Below, one piece after another: positions 21,414-31,989 of a stretch of DNA of 64,000 nucleotides (positions are counted from its first letter, which is position 1; the number at the start of each line of letters is the position of its first letter). A program made the position numbers and the translations under genes. The DNA lies in the NCBI RefSeq assembly GCF_963678635.1, contig NC_087063.1, positions 85,357,574-85,421,573 of the forward strand. Reading direction: 5' to 3'. The notes beneath the pieces were generated by a model. That model ran no database searches, was not told the DNA's origin, and was given only the letters and a program-made list of their open reading frames with translations. This DNA comes from Symsagittifera roscoffensis. Its lineage: Eukaryota; Xenacoelomorpha; Acoela; Convolutidae.

Positions 21414-22170
21414 ATACTGTTAAAATTGCTTAATGAATTAAGAAAGCATCAACTGTGTTGAATTATCACAAATCAAATGTGAAAGCCCATGGTATTATAA
21501 TAATAACGCAGCCTACTAATCCAGAAGTTCCAACAAAACAAGCACATTCATTTTCGACTCAGGTTGGGAGAAAGTAGCAACGTACTATAACACTACGTTC
21601 GGGCGTCTAATCAGTAACAAAACATTGAATTCAAACTTAAATTGTAAATCATACGGATGTATTTTAAAATATAGTAATATTTCAATTATAGAGCGCGATA
21701 AATTTGTTGCTGCATAAATAGATCAGATCAAAAAGAAACAAAAGAAAACTTTGAAATGCCTTAGACGGTTGGTGCGCAAGTAGCACAAAAAGTTCCGACC
21801 ACGATAGTAAGAAAATAAAACGAAAACTTTCATTTTTTTAAATTGAAGTCGAATATAACTAATTCAAAATTACAATTGCATATGCGTAAGTTCTAGACTT
21901 TCATTCAGATCCTTTCATGACAAAAGATCTGAAAAAAATCTTAGAACTCAGACATATTCGATGGTAATACTAAATAAGGTATATTCGACATCAGCCTTCC
22001 TCGACAAAAGAATAGAAAATTTTTTTTAAAATGAAAAACTAAATTCGAAAATAAAGAAAGGGCTAAAAACACCTGCGAAAACTATTTATACTTGAGCAAA
22101 ACGAAGCTTTCACTGCTTGCTTTGAATTGCAAGGCTTGACATTTATAAGTCTATTATATATAAGACCTCA
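21414..22170. other. No gene seen
   Basis: AT-rich intergenic DNA with short A-runs; no exon, RNA gene or clear repeat array recognised. Confidence 0.35.
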
Positions 22171-22470
22171 GGCGCGGATCTAGGAATTTCTTGAGGGGGC
22201 GGATTTTCAAAAAAAAATTGAAAATTATGTCGACCTTTTATTTTTTGGTCGACCAAAGCTCTCCCAAACCGGCGTTTTTAAGCACTTTTGGAAAATTTTG
22301 AAAAGGCGTTTTTAGGCACTTTTGGAAAATTTCTACCAAAAAATTGCGTTTTTAGGCACTTTCGAAAATTTCGAAAAAGCGATTTTAGGCACTTTTGGAA
22401 AATTTCGACCAAAAAATTGCGTTTTTTCGGCGCGCGCTCCCCTCTCAAAATTAGAATAGATTGGCGCTCG
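22170..22470. repeat. Tandem GCGTTTTTAGGCACTTTTGG repeat
   Basis: Four units of about 34 and 40 bp alternate from 22271 to 22422 (GCGTTTTTAGGCACTTTTGG, then AAAATTTCGACCAAAAAATT), giving a higher-order period of about 74 bp. It ends in GGCGCGCGCTC. The left edge phrase GGATCTAGGAATTTCTTGAG is matched in inverse at 24279-24300. Confidence 0.65.
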
Positions 22471-23087
22471 AAATTAGACTCGATCTGCCTTACTCGCTCG
22501 AAATTAGACTAAAACCCAAAACTTTCATCAGGTTTTTCTCGACACTGGGAAATCTTTTAAAGTTCGTTCAAATCAGGACTGAAGGGGATGTCATTTGATA
22601 TACCAGTGGTAGCTGAATTTGCGTGGAAAACAAAGAGATAAAAAACTAAAACACCCGAAGACAAAGTTCCACCCCAATTCAATGGTCGGAACAAAAACTT
22701 TGAGTTGCGAAAAGTTTTTTTTTGTTTTTTTTTTTCATTTTTTAAGAACTCTAATGTGACCTCAGGCACAGTGGCGTGCACAGGAACTTTTCGAAGAGGA
22801 GTGTTGAAAAATCGTGGAAATTTTTTTGACCTTTTTTAAGTCGACCAAATTGATTTTCCAAGCTCCCGTAAACTGTTTTGAAGACCTTATTTTGCCAAAC
22901 TTACTTGCGCGGCGGGAAAATTTTTCAACAAAAAGTCAGTCAAAATGATGTTTAAAGTCACTTTTCGAAAATTTTTGGCACTCCCGCCCTCGCATTTAAT
23001 TTAAATTGGCGGCAAAAGCTCTTTTTAGAAAATTTTTAGGTTTGGTCAACTAAAAATGAATCTAAAATATTACCAAAAGGAGATCAG

Positions 23088-23112
23088 AATTTGGGGGGGG
23101 GGGGGGGCGACC
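23088..23112. repeat. G-run of about 14 with GGCGACCCCCC
   Basis: Homopolymer GGGGGGGGGGGGGG followed by CGACCCCCC, giving a possible G-C hairpin. Confidence 0.6.
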
Positions 23113-24159
23113 CCCCTTTCCTTCGACACGCTACTGCTCAAGTTTTTTACAGTTTAAGAAGAACAAGGTATCGACTAAGTGCTAGTTGAACTACTGGCAA
23201 TATCATTGCAATGATTACTGTTATGGACATGATCGTTTCTATTTCCTGAGAAGTGTTGTTCTGATGGAATATGTTTCCCTGAGTTAGTGTCGCCTGGCTT
23301 CTTCTTCTCTCCTTCCACTTCAACTGCCACCTGATCCAATTTGTCTTCGCGTGTAGTTGGACGAGACGGGGACTCCGTGTCTGCAGCAGCAGCAGTCCCT
23401 ATTACGTCTACCTATAACACACAGAATGCTGCTGTTTTACACTGATCCACCCTACAATCTACGCCATAGTAGCTTATGCCAAAATATGCTAAAGACTTCA
23501 AAAACTATCTTCATCAGAGTAAAACTAATTTTTTGTAATAAACTCGGTGCGCAAAAGTAAACACAGAGGCGAAGCATTTGCGACTTAGGTTGGAAAAAAG
23601 AAGGATCGTACTAATACACTCGCTTTGCAAGTGTAAACAATCCGACAATGTGAAAAAAAAAATTACTCTGAAAAACTTGCATGTGGGAATGGGGTTTGGG
23701 AGTAAAAAGGGCTTTTATTTTTGTTGCCCAATTTTCCCAAAAGGTCCCCCTTTGGTATAAATTTAAGAGATCCAGGTTTGGCTGGCTAACATCAAAAAAA
23801 TTTGTAAAGGCGCCAATATAAGTAAATTTGAGGGGTAGTGCGCACCCAAAAAACAATTTTTTGGTCAAATATTTTTGAAAGTGCTCAAAAGTCTATTTTT
23901 GCCGGTTTTTTTCCGGTTGACAAATAGGGTCTTTATAGCATTTTCGGAGAGCTCGGAAAAACAAATTTGTCGACCTCAAAAAAGGTCAACAAAATTTTCA
24001 ATTTTTTTTTTTCGAAACACCCCATAGAAAAATTTCTGCATACGACACTGTCTCTTCCACTAACTTTCAGTTACCTGGTCACAAAATAAAACAGATACAG
24101 CTCAGGAGCGCATTTGAAGTAAGAATTATACTTTCACCTTCGGCGCCAACATATACTAA

Positions 24160-24310
24160 TTTTGAGGGGCGCGCGCTGAAAAACGCAATTTTCGAGGGGC
24201 GCGCGCTGAAAAACGCAGTTTCAGCGAAAAACGCTGAGATTGCGCTTACTCGTTTTTTTTTTGAAAACCCTCCCCACTTTTTGAGAAAATCTAGATCCGC
24301 GAATGATTTA
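24160..24310. repeat. GAGGGGCGCGCGCTGAAAAACG tandem pair
   Basis: The phrase GAGGGGCGCGCGCTG occurs at 24164 and 24195 (about 31-bp spacing), followed by TTTCAGCG-type inverted copies. It is the reverse complement of the GC-rich edge at 22430-22445. With 22176-22200 it gives long-range inverted ends for the 22.2-24.3 kb block, so the block could be one diverged insertion. No transposase seen. Confidence 0.5.
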
Positions 24311-24492
24311 GCTGAGAGAAAAAAAATCTGCGTAAATTGACGATACTTGTTCAAAAAGAGAGATGAAAGCAAGTTCACAAACAGCATAAAGAAAAAAGTT
24401 TGTTTTGAACAAAATAGAAAAAAAAACTTCCCGGGCAATTCTAAGAAAGTGATAAACTAGCGCCGGAGACCCTTGAAGACTTTGGGGTTTTG

Positions 24493-24734
24493 CTACAAAT
24501 AAAAGTTGACTGACAGTTTATAAACTGAGAGGAAGATGTTTGAATAAAAAGAGACGAGATGAGAGAAGAAGAAGAAGGCACGTGCCCATAGTCGGCTGAG
24601 TTGCTGTGCGATGGCGTGAACAGTTTGCTGGGAGTAGAGGTGGGTGGGGTAGCTGATGGTCCAGTGCAGTTGTCCCTGCAGAGTCATGAGCACGTTGCAG
24701 AAACAGTCGCCCGATTTGGACTGGTCTGCTAAGG
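24493..24734 (-). CDS. Gene B exon 6: C-terminal part of condensation/acyltransferase-like protein
   Basis: Acceptor CTTCCTTTCAG before 24734, phase 1 as in gene A. It encodes ALADQSKSGDCFCNVLMTLQ, GQLHWTISYPTHLYSQQTVH and a helix ending LSRLWA, parallel to gene A exon 6. After LWA the frame becomes Phe/Ser-rich from a pyrimidine tract (TTCTTCTTCTTCTCTC), which looks intronic. So the coding part probably ends near 24590, although no consensus donor was found there. The open frame continues to a stop at 24493. Confidence 0.65.
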
Positions 24735-25578
24735 CTGAAAGGAAGCAACGAACACGTGTCTTTGTAGGGAGCTGGAAAGTAGGTTAAATATCAGTGGTGG
24801 CCCATTTACATATGGGCCCAATACCCTCCCAACAACTCATCACTCCACACCTTCGCCACCTACAGGGTCCCATTTTGGTACTATTTTACTGCAGCATTTT
24901 CGGCTGACATTTTTAAAGCGCCTCTAGAGACAATTTTCCATGTCTGCGGGAGGAGCATGCACAAAAAGGCGATAACTGGCGAATTTTCTGTCCATTGAAA
25001 AGTGTTTCTTAATAATTTGGGAGAGCTTCCAAAATCAACTTGGTCGACTAAAAAAGGTCGCTAGCTACCCTCGCATTAAAGATCACCAAAATGGTCTTCA
25101 CCGTTCACTTTTTTACTCTACAGAATACAAATTACATCACTTCCTTCCATTCCGGCTGTAACAAAAATATGCAACAACATTCACTACATAGTTTCACACA
25201 CATGTGGTCTTCAAATGTAAGTTTGTTGAAACACTGGCTGCCTACCTTTGAATTTAAATTGGTCAGTATGTTGAACAAAAGCGAAGAGTAAGCCAGCATC
25301 ACAATCATTTAGCCTCATGTTTCACGCTGCTTAACCCGAAACGAAATAAAAAACAAGGCCATTTGAATTTTTTGGAAAAAGTTTGCTAAACCCTTCCGTA
25401 GTTTTGAAAAAAGGTGGCCCACCAAAATGGGTAAACTTTCTAAATTGTTTATGAGCACAGAAGTATGCATGCGGCACCAAAAAGTGGCCTTTGATGTAAT
25501 TAATGATCGGAAGCAGCAGTTGCCGAACGTGGGGGGTTGGTACTATGTTGATAGAGATGAAAACGAAGATGGATGTAC

Positions 25579-25799
25579 CAATTGACTTCTCCACACAGAT
25601 GGCGTCGAAGTCCCCACAGGACTGCTGGTCTGTGCAACACACGTGGCCTATGTTGGAGAACTGTATCATGCACAGTCTGCCACAGGGGCGGGGGTGGGAG
25701 GAGAAGGCGGACACGAAGTCATGCACCAGCTGGGTGTCCTTCGAGATCCTCCTCTGCACCTCCCCATAGAAAAAGGTCTGGAAGTTCTTCACGTTACCC
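25579..25799 (-). CDS. Gene B exon 5
   Basis: Acceptor TGTGTGTGCAG before 25799; donor ATTG|GTACAT after 25579; phase 2 in and 1 out, identical to gene A exon 5. It encodes RGNVKNFQTFFYGEVQRRI, a helix, GRLCMIQFSNIGHV and the CGDFDAICVEKSI end. The exon is GC-rich compared with flanking DNA. The Cys pair around CCTDQQSCGD is not shared in full with gene A (NCLDPELCGD keeps two). Confidence 0.75.
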
Positions 25800-26304
25800 C
25801 TGCACACACAAAAACAGAAAATTACTAGTTACTTCAAAGTACACCAACATTTAAAACACAAAGGACAGGCTGAGCTTCGCACCACTTGCGATACACTACT
25901 GAAGGATGAAAGGAACATGACGCTCAAAAATTAGCAAACTGATTTTCGAACGATGTTACAGTTGAAGAGTAAAACATTTTGTTTCTTTTTTTAATTAATT
26001 ATAAAATTCCAAAAAGGTCCTCGTGTGGTTGTTTTTTGGCATTCAAACATTGGTGCAAGAGTGTCATCGATATCAAAAGTACTACCGGAAAATTAACTGG
26101 AAAAATTGGTAAATAAACAAATAAAGCAGACAGTCACCAGAAATAAAGCAGACAGTAAACAAGCTGTAGTGTATGCAAAGTGGACTAAATAATTCGGAGA
26201 CTAGCCGACCAAAATTTAAGCCTACAACCATGAAGCGGGAAAATCATCCGCAGAAAATTAATACCGAAACAATTGTACATACAACGTTTTGCGTTCCCTA
26301 TATA

Positions 26305-28541
26305 TGGAAAATTCTAGCCTATGGCAAAAACGATTCGGTTTAAGAAAAAGCTTGGGATTTTTCGAAGTTCCTTGCTCCATTAGCTCGCGCAAAAAAAAAC
26401 TAAAAAACCTGGAAACCAATTGAAAGGCTTCACTAGAAAAACAGTTTTCTATCCGGTTCACTTTTTGAAAGAAACTTGAATTTTTAAAGTTTCATAGCTT
26501 AAACAGCTTCCTAAGAAAAATTAATCTTTTTGCGAACTTTTTTAGTCTATAAAATAACTGGAAATAGCTCTAAGTGTCAAAGCTTAATAGTTTGCTTCGC
26601 AAAACTTATACTTTTTATGAACCAAATCAGCGTATGCAAAGCTTAGAAATGTTTGAAAGTTTCATGTTTTAAATAGCTCGCATAGAAAAACTTGAACCTT
26701 TTGTTGAAACTTCGCCGGTGTGTAAATTATCTGAACTGATGATTTTATCTGATTACAAAAATTTGATAAAAAATTAAGATTTTTCCGTTTTCCTGAAATG
26801 ATGCCTTTGCCTAGGTTTTGTGTTCGTCAATTGTGAGCTATCAGAAAAAGTTCACCGTTTTTTCAAAACAAAATATTTCGTATAGCATTTTTTTGTATTG
26901 TAATTGAGGCAAAGCGGAAAAAAGTCTATATTATCCCGAAAAATGTCTTTATTCCTATCTGATAGCGCTTGCTAATTGCAAGCGTAGAAACTATTTCATC
27001 ACTTAAAAACTTAAATGCTCGTGTAAAATATCGCAGATAAATGATTAATTCAGGTCTTCCCAAAATCATTCATCATTAAAAAAAACATTCCATTAATTTT
27101 CGCTAAATCAATTCAAATCAAAAACACCCAACCTTAGCCTCTAGTAGAATTGAGATCTGATATGAGGAACATAGCTTGATAGTTTAGTCATGATCCAACT
27201 CCATGTCCTCAATCATCAAAGCGGTCAGCAGTTTTTATTTGAATTGATTTAGAGAACGTTAATTGAATGTTTTTTCTTAATTGATAAATGGTTTTTGGGA
27301 GGCATCAGAGATGTTTTACACGAAAATTTAAGTTTGTAAGTGATGAAATAGTGTTTACGCTTGCAATTAGAAAGCGTTATCAAATCGGAATAAAGACATT
27401 TTCGGGATAATAGACTTTTTTCTGCTTTGCTTCAATTACAATAAAAAAAATGCTATACGAAATATTTTCAATTGAAAAAACGATGAACTTTTTTGATAGC
27501 TCACAATTTACGAACACAAAACCTAGGCGAAGGCATCATTTCAGAAAAACGGAAAAATCTTAATTTTTTATTAAAATTTATTAATCAGATAAAATCATCA
27601 GTTCAGATAATTTACACAACGGCGAAGTTTCAGCTTCGCAAACACGAGCGAGAAAGCGGCAAAGATTCCGTAGCTTAACAAAACATTAGAAATCAAAAAC
27701 TCAAATGTTTCATTTAATAAATTGGAATGCTACAAACTTAAGGCAACCACACCACTTTTGCTTGGATTAAATTAGAATGTATCAAACCAGACTAGCAAGC
27801 CCGTCTCGAATAATCAATTGGCTCGCAAAAAATTGGTTCTGTTCTGATCAAGCTATCCAAGCAGAAAAAGATTTTTGAACAACTTCAAGTTAGGACATAT
27901 CTTAAATCGGTTTGAAAAACTTCAGGTTTCACAGAACGAATCGTTTACTGAAAAAGTGAAGATTTTCTAAGCAAGCTATGAAACTTTGAGATATTTCAAA
28001 ATAATTCATGAAGCAATCAAATTGGATGACGCAACTTAACTCAATTAGCAAAAAGTTAAGTTTCTCTAGGCAAGTTTGACAAAAAGTTTTCTTAGTAAGC
28101 TATTTTAGCTATGAAATGAAACTTTTCAAGTTAATTCACATAGCGAACTGGTTCACAAAAGGTTCAAGTTTTTCTATGCAAGCTATTTAAAACATGAAAC
28201 TTTTTTTAAAACTTCTAAGCTATTGCATAAACTGATTTGGTTCACAACAAGTATAAATTTTGCGAAGCAAACTATTAAGCTATGACACTTAGAGCTATTT
28301 CCAGTTAAGATTTTTTTTCTTAGGAAGCTGTTAAACTATGAAACGTTAAGTAATTCAAATTTTTTTCAAAAAGTGAACCAGATGGAAACTGTTTTTTTTT
28401 TGTGAAGCCTTTCAACTGATTTCCAGGTTTTTCAGTTTTTTAGTTTTTTTTGCGCGAGCTAATGGAGCATGGAACTTCGAAAAAAAACCAAGCTATTTCT
28501 TAGACCGAATCGTTTTTGCCAAAGGCTAGAATTTTCCAAAG
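26305..28541. repeat. Large nested inverted repeat inside gene B
   Basis: Inner arms: about 26706-27125 and 27228-27632 are inverted copies around a ~100-bp loop (for example TAAATTATCTGAACTGATGA on the left, TCATCAGTTCAGATAATTTA on the right). Outer arms: about 26305-26704 and 28155-28541 are also inverted copies (left GGAAAATTCTAGCCTATGGC; right GCCAAAGGCTAGAATTTTCC). The right side has about 520 extra bases (27633-28154) between the inner and outer arms. The arms differ by many substitutions, so it is old rather than an assembly fold-back. No coding sequence. Confidence 0.75.
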
Positions 28542-28826
28542 CAAGCAATTCAAGCTATGAAACTTTGACATAATTCAAGACATTTAATGAAAGAAATCGG
28601 TTCACGAAAAACTTGTTTAAGCAAGCGATTCGAAACTTTGAAACAGTTCGAAACTTCGAAAACTACGAGACTTTAAAAAAATGTCCGAGAAAATTCAGAG
28701 ATTGACTCAGTTTACGAAAAATTTAAGTTCTTCTAGGCAAGCTAATAGCGCTATGCAACTTTGAAATATTTCATAAACAGAATCAGTACGCGAAAAACCT
28801 AAAAAATTTCTAAGCAAGCTAATCAA
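27840..28826. repeat. Degenerate tandem array, AAGCTATGAAACTTT units
   Basis: Loosely repeated units of roughly 85-110 bp carry AAGCTATGAAACTTT, TTCACAAAAAGT and TTTTTCTA(G/T)GCAAGC. Copies at about 27978, 28118, 28190, 28272, 28336, 28552 and 28752. The array runs into the assembly gap. The left outer arm (26305-26704) is the same type of array in reverse. Confidence 0.5.
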
Positions 28827-29026
28827 NNNNNNNNNNNNNNNNNNNNNNNNNNNNNNNNNNNNNNNNNNNNNNNNNNNNNNNNNNNNNNNNNNNNNNNNNN
28901 NNNNNNNNNNNNNNNNNNNNNNNNNNNNNNNNNNNNNNNNNNNNNNNNNNNNNNNNNNNNNNNNNNNNNNNNNNNNNNNNNNNNNNNNNNNNNNNNNNNN
29001 NNNNNNNNNNNNNNNNNNNNNNNNNN
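28827..29026. other. Assembly gap of 200 N
   Basis: Exactly 200 N, the same size as the gap at 52488-52687, so probably a placeholder of unknown true length. It lies in intron 3 of gene B, where the counterpart of gene A exon 4 is expected. Confidence 0.95.
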
Positions 29027-29072
29027 AAAAGGGATTGTGGGTTTTGTTGCGGCGCTGTGCCCACTGACCCAC

Positions 29073-29262
29073 CTGCAAGAGTAGTGGTAGTAGGCCATTG
29101 GGTGTCCCCATAGGCATACTTCATCATGGCAGTACCGAAGAGAGCCAGCCCCAGTCCAGACACTGTGAGGCCATGCTTGCGTCTGAACTGCTGGAATGCC
29201 CCCCACTGACCAACGGAGAAGCGGATCAATTCAGTGCCACAGCCAACTGCAGCATTTGGGTT
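29073..29262 (-). CDS. Gene B exon 3
   Basis: Donor CTTGCAG|GTGGGT after 29073, phase 1 as in gene A. It encodes TELIRFSVGQWGAFQQFRRK, HGLTVSGLGLALFGTAMMKY and AYGDTQWPTTTTLA, matching gene A exon 3 (HGLTVSGLGLALF versus NGLTVTGLGLALF). The acceptor is less certain: GGCTGTTTAG before 29262 gives phase 0, while TGCTGCAG 13 bases further in gives phase 1; the gene A homolog enters in phase 2. The N-terminal Ser/Arg-rich part of the gene A exon is absent. Confidence 0.7.
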
Positions 29263-29610
29263 CTAAACAGCCACGGGGTAACTTAATGAGATTTTTCAAG
29301 TTAGAAAATAAATCAAAATAAATCAAATTTTTTCTCAAGAAGACATTGTGAAATTAATGGCAAATATAATACCATTGAGTCCAAAAATGAGATCTTAAAT
29401 TTTACGAACTGATTTTTAAAATCCAGATTTGACTAACTATTTGCCGCATAATACAAAAATGGGTGGAGTTGGCATATGTTGAATGGTTAAATTAGACCTT
29501 TATAGGGAGGTGGATGTTGGGGGAACAAGGTAGGATGGGGGTTGGAGACGTATGACGTATATTTATAGAGGCGCCTTCGCTTTAAATGGATGGTATGACT
29601 TGTTGCCTGC

Positions 29611-29867
29611 CTGTAGCATGATGGGTTTGAGGTTTGGCGACTTGAAGATGGGATGATTGATGAAGGGCATCTTGTTCAGTGTGAGACAGGTCTTCAGCAC
29701 CCGACCGAACATGAGGGAGAGGGGCAGAGACAGCACCCTGTACAGCCCTATGTTCGGCACCAGCTCCTCGTACGGTGGCGAGATAGGCACGTGCTGCTGC
29801 AGGCAGAGTACATGTCTGCACTTATCTGCTGCTGCTGACTGGCTAACAGCATCCTTCCACTTCATGT
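29611..29867 (-). CDS. Gene B exon 2
   Basis: Acceptor CCATATTTCAG before 29867, phase 1 (G plus AC gives Asp). It encodes MKWKDAVSQSAAADKC, then HVPISPPYEELVPNIGLYRV, SLPLSLMFGRVLKTCLTLN and MPFINHPIFKSPNLKPIML. The PPYEELVPN segment anchors it to gene A exon 2. The 3' end is uncertain: a GC-type donor CTACAG|GCAGGC (end 29611) would be in phase 0 with exon 3, while an earlier GT after LKT would be in phase 1. GC-rich coding-like composition continues to about 29575, where the frame stops (29563). Confidence 0.65.
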
Positions 29868-30131
29868 CTGAAATATGGCAATGCGAAAATTACCATAAAA
29901 ATTACCAATCCTATTTTCCCTAAAATTATATTGCATAGGAACATATTTATATCTGAATGTATTGCACCATAATAATATCTATTTTAAGTCATTATTTTCA
30001 GGTGAAGCTAAACAATTTCCATTCCAGCAACATAATTTTATAAGGCGGGCGGAGAGGAATTACTTCTTTTTTGTGTGCCATCGTTAGGTCAATGCCGGAA
30101 TGCTGATTGTGACACAATAGACAAGACTGAC

Positions 30132-30999
30132 CTTGTTTGAGGTTGAGTTTGGTGCAGACGATTGTGAAGAAATCGGCGATGATGTTGGCAATTCCTATTC
30201 CGTCTACTAATGCATGTGACATCACAAAACACACACAGTATCTGAATCTGAATGACACAAAATCGCAATCGTCTGCTTCTGCCAAAATTACATCTGCATA
30301 ATTCGCATTCGAGTCACAAATCGGCTCTATTTCACCAAAATAAAACCTCCATATCGGCTCACCATCTTTAATTCCCAACTTAACAATTTCATTAAACCTC
30401 TTTTGAGCTGCCAATTCGCTCAAAATTCCCAAATTTGCAGCAATGTACACCTGATTTTTGGGTAATCTCGCCCAATAAAATTTGCCCGTGTTCTCGTCTC
30501 GAACAGTGTTAACTTGAAGCATTTCGTACTTTTCTTGTAGCATTTCAAGGCACTCGGAAATTTCATGATAGCTCAGTGGCTCCTTGGTTCGAAACTGAAG
30601 CATGTCACCGACTGTAGAAATTCCAATGTCCATCGCTTGTTTCATCGTAAATTCACTTGAACTTAATTTTCGAACTTTGGTCAGCTGATCCACAGACTCA
30701 TTAAGCTCAAAGCCTGTTAGATCATCTCTCAATTCTGATTGGTCGAGATTGGAGATTTTTCCTGAATAGTTTGTTTCACTCCTAGAGCATGATGACATCA
30801 GTTCGACTGGAGAAGGATGTCCTCCGTGTGAGATTGGTCTGAAGGGTGATGATGCCGAAGAAGTCTGACTTTCATTCGAATTACAAGTTCCCATGCCTGC
30901 ACATGTATCGTGCGACCTTTGCGCATGTTTCATGTTTGGCTCCTTGCAAAATGGCTCGTTTGCCGAAGAAACACTAACACTAGCGCCACTTGCTGACAT
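30132..30999 (-). CDS. Gene B exon 1: N-terminal half with HALVDG motif
   Basis: ATG at 30999 (MSASGASVSVSSANEPF); excellent donor CAAACAAG|GTCAGT ends it at 30132, phase 1. The first about 100 residues are Ser/Asn-rich and probably disordered, with no targeting signal recognised. Then come a helix VRKLSSSEFTMKQAMDIG, YHEISECLEMLQEKYEMLQV, KFYWARLPKNQVYIAANLGI, ELAAQKRFNEIVKLGIKDGE and IWRFYFGEI, a short acidic loop, and YCVCFVMSHALVDGIGIANI. HxxxDG is the active-site motif of CAT-fold condensation/acyltransferase domains. Predicted soluble acyltransferase of unknown substrate. It lacks the polyQ loop of gene A. Confidence 0.8.
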
Positions 31000-31480
31000 A
31001 ACAGTAATGGAGTAAGTGTTAGAGGTGGAACTTCAGACAAGTTCGTATGCAGACCTGATAAGGTTATCGAAATCATTCATCTGATTGGCGACAAGTTTGA
31101 GTTGGCCCAAATCGGGTCAAGCAGGTCGTCAGCATGTTTGAATTAATCAGAGATGCAAATAAGGAACGACCCACTTGTTTTCAAAATGACCACTGCTGCA
31201 TCCCAGGTAATCGAACGCTTGCCCTTTATAAGCAATATCTGCATCCGAATCTGGAAGAAATTGACCGGTAAAATCTAAATGAGTACAAATGCAGTAGAGA
31301 TACTCTTCGCTATTAAAATAACTCACTTAAATCGAATGCTAGGGCACTCCTGCAAAATATAAACGAAAATGGAAAAAAAATTAAACATTTTAGAAAAACC
31401 CTTTTAGGAGAAAGATATTAAATTTTAACCCTCAGCCATCCAACTAAGAAAAAGATTCGCTTTGAAAACCTATTTTTAAA
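31000..31480. other. Region between gene B start and a divergent candidate exon
   Basis: Would hold the promoter of gene B. No unambiguous TATA or initiator could be assigned. Confidence 0.35.
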
Positions 31481-31582
31481 ATGGGTCACAGCTATACTAG
31501 TGCATCAGACAACAACACACTGGAGCGGCAGCAAATGGAGATCATAAAAGTGCCCGAAAACTTTTATCGCATATGGGGGTGA
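31481..31582 (+). CDS. Candidate first exon, MGHSY... (unknown)
   Basis: A short frame starts ATGGGTCACAGC and encodes MGHSYTSASDNN, then LERQQMEIIKVPENFYRIWG, stopping at 31582. MG plus Ser at position 4 suits N-myristoylation. Just before the stop, GGG|GTGATA could serve as a splice donor. Further frames without stops follow (HELNAGRSEYQQLVQ near 31612-31660; KLKETVRNQLNLLDHC near 31660-31705), as if one protein had been broken by frameshifts. Loosely reminiscent of small myristoylated mitochondrial CHCH proteins, but too weak to name. Divergent to gene B, 481 bp away. Confidence 0.3.
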   Translation: MGHSYTSASDNNTLERQQMEIIKVPENFYRIWG

Positions 31583-31989
31583 TATAATCTCAAACAGCAA
31601 CAAGTTTAATCACGAACTCAACGCAGGACGCTCAGAATATCAACAATTAGTTCAGTAAACTGAAGGAAACAGTCAGGAATCAATTAAATCTGTTAGATCA
31701 TTGCTCAACAATTAGATCATTGCAGCAAGTTTACAATTGGTGCAAGACAAAAAGGCAACCGAACTGTCCTTGCTATTCCGGTCGGCGAAACCGCAATTTC
31801 TAAACAGAATTAAGCAAAGGTATCCCTGTCCATTGTCGCAGATGACCTTCAATGCGAAATACCGGATCGTTTTCAGCTACAATCTTGAAAAACTAGACAA
31901 GCTCACGGGTTTTTCCAAAAAACTTAAATTAAATGGAAATGATTGACAGAAAACACTCTTTCTGAATTCTTGATGATACCATTAACATC

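Noticed and set aside
28827-29026. Open frames running across the N gap
   Set aside because: They are made of undetermined residues.
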